From the NCBI GenBank assembly GCA_016787285.1, contig JAEUUV010000160.1, forward strand, positions 1-64,000: 64,000 bases of DNA. Direction: 5' to 3'. This document shows positions 32,826-41,997 of this stretch, piece by piece (position 1 is the first letter of the stretch; the number at the start of each line of letters is the position of its first letter). The notes below the pieces were generated by a model. That model was not told the DNA's origin. It saw only the letters and a list, made by a program, of their open reading frames with translations, and did not search any database. The DNA is from Saprospiraceae bacterium (GTDB lineage Bacteria; Bacteroidota; Bacteroidia; Chitinophagales; Saprospiraceae). Made by a program: the position numbers and the translations under genes.

Positions 32826-32931
32826 TTCGATTGATTCGATTAAGTCCGATTGATTCGATTACCGAGTGCGACTACGACTGCATCGAATCAAACGGACTTA
32901 ATCGAATCAATCGAATCAATCGAATCAATTC
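32816..32931. repeat. Paired nonamer arrays (TGATTCGAT / ATCGAATCA) forming a long hairpin between ftsL and ftsI
   Basis: About three TGATTCGAT units follow the ftsL stop and about four ATCGAATCA units precede the ftsI start, with AAGTCCG/CGGACTT embedded in the arms. The arms are complementary over nearly 40 bp with a loop of about 20 bases. The after-stop/before-start polarity matches the other repeat families here. Confidence 0.85.
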
Positions 32932-32937
32932 AAACCC

Positions 32938-35082
32938 ATGTTGAACATCAAAAACGAAGTCCTTGTACGCTTGTATCTGCTGGCAGCGGCAGTACTGGTC
33001 GTGGCCGTGGTGATCACGGGGCGGCTGTACCAGTTGTCGGTCGTGCAGGCGCCCAAATGGGAAGCCAAGGCCGACAGTTTGTTTTTGAAGTTTGTGGATG
33101 TGTATGCCGACCGCGGCAACATTCTGGCCACCGACGGCAGCCTCCTGGCTACCTCGTTGCCGTTTTTCGATGTCTATTTCGATGCCAAAACCACCGGCTT
33201 GACCGACGAGGTTTTTGAACAAAACATTGACAGTCTGGCGTGGCTGCTTTCCACCTACATTGACCAGCAGTACACCCCCGGCGCCTACAAAAACTGGCTC
33301 CAGCAACTGCGCGAAGCCGACCCGAGTACCCGGGGAATTCGCTATGTACCCATTGCCAAAAACCTGAATTACAACAAAATGCAACTGCTCAAGAACTTTC
33401 CGATTTTCCGCCTCGGGCGGTTCAAGGGCGGGTTGATCGTAGAGCAAACCTCCAAACGCGAGCGCCCGTACAAGATGCTGGCGCAGCGAACAATCGGCTA
33501 CGTGCGCGAAGGCGCGCTGCCGGTGGGTCTGGAGGGTGCATTCGATAAAGTGCTGGGTGGTTTGCAAGGCAAGCAACTCATGCTGCGGGTGCAGGGCGAC
33601 GTGTACATTCCGGTCAATGACCTCGCGGAAATTGAGCCGCGCTCCGGCGATGATGTGGTGACTACCCTGGACGTCAACATTCAGGATGCCGCCCAAAACG
33701 CCCTGCTCAATGCCTGCAAGGCGCACGATGCCGACCACGGATGTGCCATTGTCATGGAAGTAAAAACCGGCGCCATCCGAGCTATCGCCAATATCGGTCG
33801 CGCACAGGAAGGTTGGTGGGAAACCTACAATTATGCCGTCGGTGAGCGCGTGGAACCGGGTTCGATGTTCAAACTCGCCTCGTTCATGGCCATGCTGGAA
33901 GACGGGCACCTCGACGATTTTGACCAAAAAATCCCGGTGTACGGCGGCAAGGTGAAGTTTTACGACGAGGAACTCGTGGACGCCGTGCCGCACGGACTGG
34001 ATTCCATGTCTGTCCGCGATGTATTCGCTCAGTCGTCGAACGTGGGCACCGCCACACTCGTGCAACAATTTTACGGCGATACACGCCGGGCAAGCGCTTT
34101 CGTGGAGCGCCTGCGCCGCTTCGGCCTGGACCGCGCCACCGAAATCGAAGTGGGCGGCGAAGAGCTGCCCCTGCTGAAAAGCCCGAATGATCCCAAAACA
34201 GAGTGGTCGGGTACTACACTTCCCTGGATGAGCATCGGCTACGAAGTGCTGGAAACCCCTTTGCAAATGCTGACATTTTACAACGCCGTGGCTAACGACG
34301 GGCGCATGATGAAACCCTACCTCGTCGAGCGCATCGAACACTATGGCGCCCCGGTGCGGGAATTCCGCCCGACGGTGGTCAAGCGCAACATTGCCGGCCG
34401 ACGCACCATTGCGAAAGCAAAAGAACTCTTGCGCGGTGTGGTGGAAACCGGTACGGCCAAAAATATCCGCACCGATTTGTACCCGATTGCCGGCAAAACC
34501 GGCACGGCACAGTTGCACTACCACAAATTCAAGTCGCGCGCAGGCATTCGCCACCAGGCGAGTTTTTGCGGTTTTTTCCCGGCCGACAACCCGGTGTACT
34601 CCTGCATCGTGGTGATCAGCGAACCCAAGCGCGGCGGCTACCACGGCGCCGAAGCGGCCGCTCCGGTTTTTCGCCAAATTGCCGACAAGTGTTTCGCACT
34701 CAAGTCTGATATGCACCCGCCTGTGAACGAAAACCCGCGTCCGAAACTGGCCACGGCGCAAATGCCGTCCATCAATGCCGGCCAGAGTGAAGACCTGGAA
34801 TCGGTGCTGAAATGGCTCGAACTCGACTGGTACAATGACCGCGATATGCCCGAGTGGGCCGTGATGAAAGCCAAAAACGACTCCCTGCTCATGCTTCCGC
34901 GTATCGTGTCGGATAAAACGGTGCCCTCGGTGGTGGGCATGGGCCTGAAAGACGCCGTGTACCTGCTCGAAAACCGCGGCTGCCGCGTGCGCGTAAAAGG
35001 CGTAGGCAAAGTAGTCAGCCAAAGTATAGCCCCCGGAACAAGAGCCAATGGAAGAACAAAAGTGCTATTGACATTGAACTAA
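32938..35082 (+). CDS. ftsI: Septal peptidoglycan transpeptidase FtsI (PBP3-type) with PASTA domain
   Basis: A 714-residue class B penicillin-binding protein that crosslinks septal peptidoglycan with FtsW. An N-terminal anchor helix (about 11-30) is followed by the dimerisation domain starting DRGNILATDG. The transpeptidase motifs are S309-M-F-K312, S366-S-N368 and K520-T-G-T523. The last about 60 residues (VPSVVGMGLKDAVYLLENRGC to KVLLTLN) are a PASTA domain, common in FtsI of Bacteroidota. It lies between ftsL and murE with hairpin repeat spacers on both sides. No sign of degradation. Confidence 0.95.
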   Translation: MLNIKNEVLVRLYLLAAAVLVVAVVITGRLYQLSVVQAPKWEAKADSLFLKFVDVYADRGNILATDGSLLATSLPFFDVYFDAKTTGLTDEVFEQNIDSLAWLLSTYIDQQYTPGAYKNWLQQLREADPSTRGIRYVPIAKNLNYNKMQLLKNFPIFRLGRFKGGLIVEQTSKRERPYKMLAQRTIGYVREGALPVGLEGAFDKVLGGLQGKQLMLRVQGDVYIPVNDLAEIEPRSGDDVVTTLDVNIQDAAQNALLNACKAHDADHGCAIVMEVKTGAIRAIANIGRAQEGWWETYNYAVGERVEPGSMFKLASFMAMLEDGHLDDFDQKIPVYGGKVKFYDEELVDAVPHGLDSMSVRDVFAQSSNVGTATLVQQFYGDTRRASAFVERLRRFGLDRATEIEVGGEELPLLKSPNDPKTEWSGTTLPWMSIGYEVLETPLQMLTFYNAVANDGRMMKPYLVERIEHYGAPVREFRPTVVKRNIAGRRTIAKAKELLRGVVETGTAKNIRTDLYPIAGKTGTAQLHYHKFKSRAGIRHQASFCGFFPADNPVYSCIVVISEPKRGGYHGAEAAAPVFRQIADKCFALKSDMHPPVNENPRPKLATAQMPSINAGQSEDLESVLKWLELDWYNDRDMPEWAVMKAKNDSLLMLPRIVSDKTVPSVVGMGLKDAVYLLENRGCRVRVKGVGKVVSQSIAPGTRANGRTKVLLTLN

Positions 35083-35084
35083 TA

Positions 35085-35175
35085 GGTTTGAAGGTTTCTG
35101 GTTTCAAGGTTTCTGGTTAGGTACAACCCTCCAACCAGAAACCTTCAAACCAGAAACCTTCAAACCAGAAACCTT
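35085..35175. repeat. Paired GGTTTCTGG / CCAGAAACC arrays between ftsI and murE
   Basis: GGTTTGAAGGTTTCTGG-type units start 2 bp after the ftsI stop, and three CCAGAAACCTTCAAA-type units end 4 bp before the murE ATG. The arms are complementary over about 30 bases, so nearly the whole spacer can fold as one hairpin. Confidence 0.85.
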
Positions 35176-35179
35176 TACC

Positions 35180-36628
35180 ATGTTTGCCGACCTCCTCCAC
35201 TATGTACCCGGTATCCGCCAGACAAAAGGCGACACCGGGATCGAAATCCGGGCCATCCGGTTCGACAGCCGCGCGGTGCAGCCGGGCGACTGTTTCGTGG
35301 CCGTGCGGGGAGTTGCACACGACGGGCACCGGTTTATTGACAAGGCCATTGAAAACGGCGCGGCGGCCATCGTGGCCGAAACGATGCCGGAAAATGCTGC
35401 CGTTACTGCCGTTCAGGTAGCCGACAGCGCCGAAGCGTTGGGTTGCTTAGCCTCGGCTTTTTATGGAAATCCTTCCCGCCGGATGCAGGTGGTGGGCGTG
35501 ACCGGCACCAACGGGAAAACCACCACGACTACCTTGTTGCACCAGTTGTTTGCGGCTTTGGGGTATAAAATCGGCCTGATCGGTACGGTGGAGAACCGTA
35601 TCGGCGACACGATCGTGCCCAGCACGCATACCACGCCGGACGCGGTTTCGCTTCAGGAACTGCTCCGCCAAATGGCCGACGCGGGCTGCACGCAGGTTTT
35701 TATGGAAACCAGCAGCCACGCCATTCACCAGCTGCGCATCGCCGGGGTGGCCTTCGCCGGAGCGGTATTTACGAACCTGACGCACGACCACCTCGATTAT
35801 CACAAGACTTTCGCCGAATACCGCGACGCGAAAAAACGCCTGTTCGACGATCTGCCCGACACCGCCTTTGCGCTGACCAATGCCGACGACCGGAACGGGC
35901 GCTTCATGCTCCAGAATACACGCGCCGAAAGCCACACCTACGGCCTGAAAACTCCGGCTGATTTCAAAACCAAAATCATCGAAAACGGCCTGCAAGGGCT
36001 ACACCTGAACCTCGACGGCGAACAAGTCCACGCCCGGCTCATCGGCGAATTCAATGCGTACAACCTGACCGCGGTATATGCCACGGCCCGGCTGTTGGGC
36101 GCCGAAAAATTAGAAACCCTCGCTGCCCTGAGCAACCTGACCGGCGCCGAAGGCCGCCTCGAGGCGGTTCAAAACCCGGCCCGCCCCGGCAGCCTCGGTA
36201 TCGTGGACTATGCCCACACGCCCGACGCCATCCAGCAGGTGCTCGAAACCATTGTGAAATTGAAAAAACGCGGCTCGAAAATCGTGACCGTCGTGGGCTG
36301 CGGCGGCGACCGCGACAAAACCAAACGCCCGGTCATGGCCCGCACGGCTGCCCACCTCAGCGATCACCTGATCTTGACCAGCGACAACCCGCGCACCGAA
36401 GACCCGGCAGCCATTCTTCGCGACATGGAGGCCGGCCTCGAACCCGAAGACCTCGCCAAAACCCTGACCATCGAAAACCGCGAACAGGCCATCAAAACCG
36501 CCTGCCAACTGGCCGGCCCGGAGGATGTGATCCTTGTGGCCGGCAAAGGGCATGAAAAATACCAGGATGTGATGGGGGTGAAACTGCCTTTTGATGATAA
36601 AGCGACCCTTTTGAAAAACCTTCGATAA
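35180..36628 (+). CDS. murE: UDP-MurNAc-tripeptide synthetase MurE
   Basis: Adds the third residue to UDP-MurNAc-L-Ala-D-Glu. The 482-residue Mur ligase has the ATP loop GVTGTNGKTTTTTL, the central MFMETSSHAI-type block and the C-terminal substrate-recognition motif D402-N-P-R405. DNPR is the signature of enzymes that use meso-diaminopimelate, so the wall should be of mDAP type, as usual for Gram-negative bacteria. VDYAHTPDAI and GGDRDKTKRP are further conserved blocks. The gene is intact. The next gene, 17 bp downstream, is a non-dcw membrane protein instead of murF or mraY; murF is not in the window. Confidence 0.97.
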   Translation: MFADLLHYVPGIRQTKGDTGIEIRAIRFDSRAVQPGDCFVAVRGVAHDGHRFIDKAIENGAAAIVAETMPENAAVTAVQVADSAEALGCLASAFYGNPSRRMQVVGVTGTNGKTTTTTLLHQLFAALGYKIGLIGTVENRIGDTIVPSTHTTPDAVSLQELLRQMADAGCTQVFMETSSHAIHQLRIAGVAFAGAVFTNLTHDHLDYHKTFAEYRDAKKRLFDDLPDTAFALTNADDRNGRFMLQNTRAESHTYGLKTPADFKTKIIENGLQGLHLNLDGEQVHARLIGEFNAYNLTAVYATARLLGAEKLETLAALSNLTGAEGRLEAVQNPARPGSLGIVDYAHTPDAIQQVLETIVKLKKRGSKIVTVVGCGGDRDKTKRPVMARTAAHLSDHLILTSDNPRTEDPAAILRDMEAGLEPEDLAKTLTIENREQAIKTACQLAGPEDVILVAGKGHEKYQDVMGVKLPFDDKATLLKNLR

Positions 36629-36645
36629 GAACTGAGACAAAAAAA

Positions 36646-38016
36646 ATGAAACGGTATCCATCCATAACAGTATTGGTCAGCGTGCTGCTTTGCGGCGTGC
36701 TATTCTGTTTTTGGGGATGGTACAACGGGTACCCTTTTGTGTACCCCGATACCGGAACGTATGTGGATTCGGGTTTTCAAAACTACGTTCCGGGCGACCG
36801 TCCGGTCACGTACGGGCTTTTTGTTCGGCACACCAGTCTGGCAGAGAGCCTGCTCTGGGTGATGCTGGCGCAAGGAATACTGAGTGTTTTGTTGGTGCGG
36901 GAATGGATGAAGACTTTTTCAGGAGAGACGCCTACCGCCGTGGCTTTGATTACAGCCGTCGTGTTTTTGATTTCCTGCACCAATGCTTCGATCTACGCAT
37001 CCTACATGCTGCCCGACTTTTTTACCCCGATATTTTTCGGCGTGCTAATCCTGGTCTTGCTGGCGCCGGTCAAGCGCTGGCGCACCCTGCTCCTTGCGCT
37101 GTTGGCAATATTGGCGGCGATGACGCACAATTCGCATTTGCTTGGCGGGCTTGTTTTTGTCGGAGCAGTAGTTCTGTATCAGGCTTTTGTGCGCAAAGAG
37201 CAGCGCTTCGCTTGGACGAATATTGGAGCCGTAGCCGGTATTGTTTTGACGGCTTGGTTGGGCCTTTTTGTCCTCCATTTCAGTGTCAACAAAAAGTGGG
37301 AGATCATGCGCGACGGCCATGCTTTTACGATGGGGCGGCTTCACGAAATTGGTCTGCTGAAACAGTACCTGAACGAAAAATGCGCCGTAAAAGACCTGTA
37401 TCTGTGCCCGGTAAAAGACTCCATGTCCGACGACTTCCTCTGGGACGCCAATAGCCCGCTCAACCAACATGGAGGATGGGATTCCGTCAAAACGGAGAAT
37501 CAGTTCATCATCGGCGATATTCTGACCACGCCACGGTTTTTAAAGCGGTACCTGATCGAGTCGTTTAACAGCACGATCAAGCAGTTTTTCTACTTCAGAG
37601 CAGAAAAGATAGCCCCTGTGTCGGGGGGAGGAGGCCCGCTTAGTTCGGTGACAAAGCATTTTCCAAATGAATTGATCGCATACAAAATCGCCCACCAGAA
37701 CCACCGCTATTGGTTTCTCGACATCGAGGGCCTGAATACCCGCCAGCAATACCTGTTTTTTGCCTGCCTGATTCTGATGACGCTTTTGTGGACGACAAAG
37801 TCGTGGCAAACAGCGATCCCCGAATCGCTGCAAAAAGCCTACAACCTCTTGTTTTTTTGCCTTGTGGTCAACGCATTTGTTTGTGCCACTTTCTCGACAG
37901 TAGTTTCCCGATACCAGGGCAGACTGATCTGGCTCTACATTTTCACCGGAGCCATGATATGCACGATACGATATACGCCGGTGCTCAAAAGATACCTCAG
38001 CCCGGAAAAGACATAA
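36646..38016 (+). CDS. Polytopic membrane protein of unknown function inside the dcw cluster
   Basis: A 456-residue protein with about ten hydrophobic helices and a soluble insert (about residues 220-310, HEIGLLKQYLNEKCAV onward). The early extracytoplasmic loop YPFVYPDTGTYVDSGF, rich in Asp and aromatic residues, recalls the first loop of GT-C-type glycosyltransferases, but no family could be assigned with confidence. It separates murE from mraY, where murF would often be. Base composition looks lower in G+C than its neighbours, an impression rather than a measurement, which would fit insertion into the cluster. It is probably read through by dcw transcription. Confidence 0.7.
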   Translation: MKRYPSITVLVSVLLCGVLFCFWGWYNGYPFVYPDTGTYVDSGFQNYVPGDRPVTYGLFVRHTSLAESLLWVMLAQGILSVLLVREWMKTFSGETPTAVALITAVVFLISCTNASIYASYMLPDFFTPIFFGVLILVLLAPVKRWRTLLLALLAILAAMTHNSHLLGGLVFVGAVVLYQAFVRKEQRFAWTNIGAVAGIVLTAWLGLFVLHFSVNKKWEIMRDGHAFTMGRLHEIGLLKQYLNEKCAVKDLYLCPVKDSMSDDFLWDANSPLNQHGGWDSVKTENQFIIGDILTTPRFLKRYLIESFNSTIKQFFYFRAEKIAPVSGGGGPLSSVTKHFPNELIAYKIAHQNHRYWFLDIEGLNTRQQYLFFACLILMTLLWTTKSWQTAIPESLQKAYNLLFFCLVVNAFVCATFSTVVSRYQGRLIWLYIFTGAMICTIRYTPVLKRYLSPEKT

Positions 38017-38083
38017 TAGTGGAGGGACTATTATTTTGAACAGTCGCTGCGGGGCGATGCAAAATCGCCTCCAGCATTTTTTC

Positions 38084-38126
38084 AGTTTTGAGTTTTGAGT
38101 AAATCGAATCAATCGAATCAATTCAT
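38084..38126. repeat. Heptamer plus nonamer repeats before mraY
   Basis: CAGTTTTGAGTTTTGAG (after-stop form) is joined directly to AATCGAATCAATCGAATCAA (before-start form of the nonamer), ending two bases before the mraY start. Two repeat families are mixed in one spacer but each keeps its polarity. Confidence 0.8.
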
Positions 38127-38128
38127 AA

Positions 38129-39382
38129 ATGCTCTACGAATTTTTCAAATGGCTTGAGAATACATGGGATTTGCCGGGCGCCGGCGTGTTCCAGTACATC
38201 TCGTTCCGGGCGGGCGCGGCGATCATTTTGTCGTTGATCATTTCGCTCATCATCGGCAAACGGATCATTGATGGGCTGCGGCGGCTGCAAATCGGCGAGA
38301 CGGTGCGCGACCTCGGTTTGCAGGGCGAAAACCTGAAAGCCGGAACGCCCACGATGGGCGGGGTCATTATCATTGCGGCTACCCTGATTCCCTGCCTGCT
38401 GCTGGCCCGACTGGATAATGTGTACATCCTGCTCATGCTTTTTGCCACGATCTGGATGGCGGCCATTGGTTTTCTGGACGACTACATCAAAGTGTTCAAA
38501 AAAGACAAAAAGGGCCTCAAGGGCATTTTCAAAATATTGGGACAGGTGGGCCTCGGACTGATCGTGGGCGTGACCATGCTGGTGAGCGACGAAGTGGTGG
38601 TGCGTATGGAACCCGAACAAGCCGCTTTGCATGGCTACGAGGTGAAAAAAGTGGTTTTTGTAAAGGAAAGCGAAAACACGTACAAGGAACTCGTACACGT
38701 GAAAGCCCCGATCACCAACGTGCCGTTTTTCAAAAACAACGAACTGGATTACTCGCGGGTGCTGTGGTTCCTCGGCGACAACGCCGCCGACCTCGTGTGG
38801 ATCGTCTTTTTGATGATGACCATTTTCGTGATCGCCGCCGTCAGCAACGGGGCCAACCTTACCGACGGCCTCGACGGCCTGGCGGCGGGCGTGTCGGCCA
38901 TAGTGGTCATGGCGCTCGGCATGATGGCCTACCTGAGCGGCAACGCCGTAGCAGCCGATTTCCTGAACATCCTCTACCTGCCACACACGGGCGAACTGGT
39001 GATTTTCGCCGCCTGCCTGCTCGGCGGTTGTATCGGATTCCTGTGGTACAACGTCTTTCCCGCCCGGGTTTTCATGGGCGACACGGGTAGCCTCACCCTC
39101 GGCGGTATCATCGCGGCGCTGGCGATCGTATTGCGCAAAGAACTGCTGATCCCGGTACTGTGCGGGGTTTTTTTGGTCGAAAACCTGTCGGTCATCCTGC
39201 AAGTCTGGTATTTCAAACACACGAAAAAGAAATACGGCGAGGGCCGCCGAATCTTCAAAATGGCGCCCCTGCACCACCATTTTCAAAAAGACGGCTACCA
39301 CGAGGTCACCATTTCCGTGCGGTTCTGGATCATCCAGATCATGCTGGCCGTACTGACTGTCATCACCCTGAAAATCCGATAA
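38129..39382 (+). CDS. mraY: Phospho-N-acetylmuramoyl-pentapeptide transferase MraY
   Basis: Forms lipid I by moving phospho-MurNAc-pentapeptide to undecaprenyl phosphate at the inner membrane. The 417-residue protein has about ten membrane helices. It shows the conserved [15 protein letters not shown] (catalytic Asp pair), [21 protein letters not shown] and MAPLHHHF blocks. It is longer than E. coli MraY mainly through an insertion of about 60 residues around 155-215 ([15 protein letters not shown] to FKNNELDYS), which Bacteroidota MraY proteins often have. Nonamer repeats lie on both sides. Confidence 0.97.
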   Translation: MLYEFFKWLENTWDLPGAGVFQYISFRAGAAIILSLIISLIIGKRIIDGLRRLQIGETVRDLGLQGENLKAGTPTMGGVIIIAATLIPCLLLARLDNVYILLMLFATIWMAAIGFLDDYIKVFKKDKKGLKGIFKILGQVGLGLIVGVTMLVSDEVVVRMEPEQAALHGYEVKKVVFVKESENTYKELVHVKAPITNVPFFKNNELDYSRVLWFLGDNAADLVWIVFLMMTIFVIAAVSNGANLTDGLDGLAAGVSAIVVMALGMMAYLSGNAVAADFLNILYLPHTGELVIFAACLLGGCIGFLWYNVFPARVFMGDTGSLTLGGIIAALAIVLRKELLIPVLCGVFLVENLSVILQVWYFKHTKKKYGEGRRIFKMAPLHHHFQKDGYHEVTISVRFWIIQIMLAVLTVITLKIR

Positions 39383-39421
39383 TCGAATCAATCGAATCAA
39401 TCGAATCAATCGAATCAATCA
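39383..39421. repeat. Four tandem nonamers (ATCGAATCA) between mraY and murD
   Basis: The 41-bp spacer consists almost entirely of the nonamer in its before-start form. It begins within the TAA stop of mraY and ends just before the murD ATG. Confidence 0.85.
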
Positions 39422-39423
39422 TA

Positions 39424-40797
39424 ATGTCCACCAAACGCATAGTCATTCTCGGCGCCGGTGAATCCGGAACAGGCGCAGCGCTTCTGGCCAAACGGCTGGG
39501 GTATGACGTATTTGTGTCGGACAAAAGCCCGGTCAAGCCGGAGTACGAGGTTGCATTGGCAAAAGCAGGCGTGGCATTTGAGTCCGGGCAGCATTCACTG
39601 GAAAAAATCCTGAATGCAGCGGAAGTGGTCAAAAGCCCGGGAATACCGGAAAAAGCGGAGGTGATGCGGGCGATACGCACGAAAGGAATTCCGGTAATCG
39701 GCGAAATTGAGTTTGGATATCGTCATGCCGGGAAATGCACGATTGTGGCCATCACCGGTTCCAATGGCAAAACGACCACTACGATGCTGACGTACCACCT
39801 GCTGAAAACCGCCGGCTTGAATGTGCGCATGGGCGGCAATGTGGGCAACAGTTTTGCCGGACTTGTGCTGGAAAATGAAGGCCTGAGCAATCTGGTGTAT
39901 GTGCTGGAAGTCAGTAGTTTCCAACTGGAGGATATTCAGAAATTCCGCCCGAAGGTGGCGGTGTTGCTCAACATCACCCCCGACCACTTGGATCGCTACG
40001 ATTACCAGATGGACAACTATGCCCGCGCCAAGTTTCGCATCAACGAAAACCAGAAACGCGGCGATATTTTCATTTTCAACGCTGCCGACCCGGTGATGGC
40101 GGACTACATCACCCGGCATCCGCTGACGGCGGCTAAGCAGGTACAGGTGCGCAAAGGGTTTTTCAAAAACGGTTCGATCCGGATCGGGAAACGGCACACG
40201 TTCGACATGACCCAGGGCAAGTTGCGCGGCCCGCATAACATGTTCAACGCCGCATGTGCCGTTCGGGTCGCCCTGTCGCTCGGCGCCGATCCGGCCAAAA
40301 TCCAGGAAGGGCTGAACACTTTTGAGCCGCCGGCACACCGCCTCGAAGTGGTGGCCACGGCAAATGGCGTGACCTGGATAAACGACAGCAAAGCCACCAA
40401 TGTGGACTCGGTTTTTTACGCCCTGCAGGCGATGACCGGACCGACCATCTGGATCGTCGGCGGGCAGGACAAAGGCAACGATTACACGCCGCTGATGCCG
40501 TTGGTCAAAAAGAAAGTCAAAGCCATTGTCTGCCTTGGGGTAGACAACAGCAAAATCATAGATTTTTTTAAAAAAACGAAGAAACCAATAGTCGAAACCC
40601 GTAGTGCGGAGGAGGCCGTCCGGGAGGCCGCCCGACTGGCAGTTGCCGGCGATACGGTACTGTTGAGTCCGGCTTGTGCGAGTTTTGATTTGTTCCGGAA
40701 TTATGAGGATCGGGGGGAGCAGTTTCGGAGCGCTGTAGAGGGGAGTGTTTTTGTCATTCCGAAGGAATCTGTCCCCTCTACGAGCGCCCCGCCGTGA
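39424..40797 (+). CDS. murD: UDP-N-acetylmuramoyl-L-alanine--D-glutamate ligase MurD
   Basis: Adds D-glutamate to UDP-MurNAc-L-Ala. The ATG at 39424 (MSTKRIVILGAGESGTG) follows the nonamer spacer; the open frame upstream to 39160 is antisense-like noise over mraY. The 457-residue protein carries the ATP loop ITGSNGKTTTTM, EVSSFQLE, NITPDHLDRY, WINDSKATN and LLSPACASFDLFRNYEDRG. Normally the family ends soon after that last block. Here about 16 further residues (VFVIPKESVPSTSAPP) are encoded by the left arm of a 27-bp inverted repeat. Confidence 0.96.
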   Translation: MSTKRIVILGAGESGTGAALLAKRLGYDVFVSDKSPVKPEYEVALAKAGVAFESGQHSLEKILNAAEVVKSPGIPEKAEVMRAIRTKGIPVIGEIEFGYRHAGKCTIVAITGSNGKTTTTMLTYHLLKTAGLNVRMGGNVGNSFAGLVLENEGLSNLVYVLEVSSFQLEDIQKFRPKVAVLLNITPDHLDRYDYQMDNYARAKFRINENQKRGDIFIFNAADPVMADYITRHPLTAAKQVQVRKGFFKNGSIRIGKRHTFDMTQGKLRGPHNMFNAACAVRVALSLGADPAKIQEGLNTFEPPAHRLEVVATANGVTWINDSKATNVDSVFYALQAMTGPTIWIVGGQDKGNDYTPLMPLVKKKVKAIVCLGVDNSKIIDFFKKTKKPIVETRSAEEAVREAARLAVAGDTVLLSPACASFDLFRNYEDRGEQFRSAVEGSVFVIPKESVPSTSAPP

Positions 40798-40828
40798 CGT
40801 GGACAGATTCCATCGGAATGACAAAAAC
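40747..40828. repeat. 27-bp inverted repeat spanning the murD stop
   Basis: TTTTTGTCATTCCGAAGGAA and following bases (40748-40774) are complementary to 40801-40827 with one mismatch and a 26-base loop. The left arm is inside murD coding sequence and the TGA at 40795-40797 is in the loop. The GTCATTCCGAAGGAATCT word resembles repeats common in Bacteroidota spacers. Confidence 0.85.
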
Positions 40829-40857
40829 CTCTGTGACACTTTTTTACTCTACGAATC

Positions 40858-41997
40858 ATGTCTCTCGGTAACAAAATAGCAGCCGAACTACGCGGCGACC
40901 GCACCATCTGGATGATCATCGCCGTGATGAGCATCATCAGCATTCTGGCCGTGTATTCGGCTACCGGCTCGCTCGCCTGGCAGGCGCGGGGTGGCAACAC
41001 GACCTCGTACCTGATGCGCCACGCGATCATGCTGGCATTCGGGCTTTTCCTGATTTATGTGTGCCACCGCATCCACTACCGCCGGTATCAGCAAATGGCG
41101 CCCTTGCTGCTGGCGATTTCCGTACCCTTGTTGGCGCTGACGCTCGTTTTCGGCATGAGCATTAACGAGGCTTCCCGCTGGATCGAAATTCCGATTCTGT
41201 CGTTCAGTTTCCAGCCCTCGGACTTTGCCAAATTGGCCCTCGTGGTATATGTCGCCAAGATGTTGACCAAAAAACAGGAGTACATCACGAGCTTCAAAGA
41301 GGCTTTTATGCCGATCATCGTGCCGGTGCTGATCGTGTGCGGGCTGATTGCCCCGGCCAACCTGTCCACGGCGTTGGTGCTTTTTTGCACCTGCATTGCG
41401 CTCATGTTCGTGGGTCGCGTTAATCCCCGTTTCATTTTCCTGCTGGGGCTGTTGGGGGTAGTTGTTTTTGCCGGGCTGATTGTCATTGGAAAATATCAGC
41501 CCGATATGGTGCGAGTTGAAACCTGGGCTTCCCGCGTGGATGATTACCTGAACAACCCGGACGGCGGTTATCAAGTGCAACAAGCCAAAATCGCCATTGC
41601 GCGCGGAGGTGTTTTCGGAGCGGGGCCGGGTAATTCCGTTGCTCGCAACTTCCTGCCCTATTCGCACGCCGACTTCATTTACGCCATCATTTGCGAGGAA
41701 TACGGCCTCATCGGCGGCGTGCTGGTGCTCGGGTTGTATGTGATGCTGTTTTTCCGAACCGTCGCGCTGGTCACCAAAAGCCCCAAGGCCTTCGGCGCAT
41801 TTTTGGCCATAGGCCTGAGCCTCATGCTGACGGTGCAAGCCCTGGCCAACATCGCCGTATCGGTACACCTGGTGCCGGCAACCGGCCTGACCCTGCCCAT
41901 GATTTCGATGGGCGGTACCAGTCTTGTTTTTACGTCCATCGCCCTTGGGATGATCCTGAGTGTCAGCAAGTTCATTGAAAAATTAGAAAACACATGA
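40858..41997 (+). CDS. ftsW: Septal peptidoglycan glycosyltransferase FtsW
   Basis: A 379-residue SEDS-family polymerase that makes septal glycan strands from lipid II together with FtsI. Ten hydrophobic helices are visible. Signature blocks are EASRWIEIPILSFSFQPSDFAKLALVVY, GVFGAGPGNSVARNFLPYSHADFIYAII (holding the catalytic Asp region) and the terminal MISMGGTSLVF. Placement between murD and murG identifies it as FtsW rather than RodA. Its stop overlaps the murG start (ATGA), so the two are translationally coupled. Confidence 0.96.
   Translation: MSLGNKIAAELRGDRTIWMIIAVMSIISILAVYSATGSLAWQARGGNTTSYLMRHAIMLAFGLFLIYVCHRIHYRRYQQMAPLLLAISVPLLALTLVFGMSINEASRWIEIPILSFSFQPSDFAKLALVVYVAKMLTKKQEYITSFKEAFMPIIVPVLIVCGLIAPANLSTALVLFCTCIALMFVGRVNPRFIFLLGLLGVVVFAGLIVIGKYQPDMVRVETWASRVDDYLNNPDGGYQVQQAKIAIARGGVFGAGPGNSVARNFLPYSHADFIYAIICEEYGLIGGVLVLGLYVMLFFRTVALVTKSPKAFGAFLAIGLSLMLTVQALANIAVSVHLVPATGLTLPMISMGGTSLVFTSIALGMILSVSKFIEKLENT

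Noticed and set aside
32816..32931. CRISPR-like array of short repeats between ftsL and ftsI
   Set aside because: Units are 9 bp with no unique spacers and no cas genes are near; it is a tandem inverted array.
32872..35022. A 716-codon open frame on the minus strand opposite ftsI
   Set aside because: ftsI is certain from its three catalytic motifs, and the antisense frame shows His/Gly/Val-rich low-complexity composition typical of the complement of GC-rich coding DNA.
39160..39423. Extended MurD start upstream of 39424
   Set aside because: The extension overlaps the mraY 3' end and the nonamer repeats, and MurD homologs begin at the KRIVILGAG strand.
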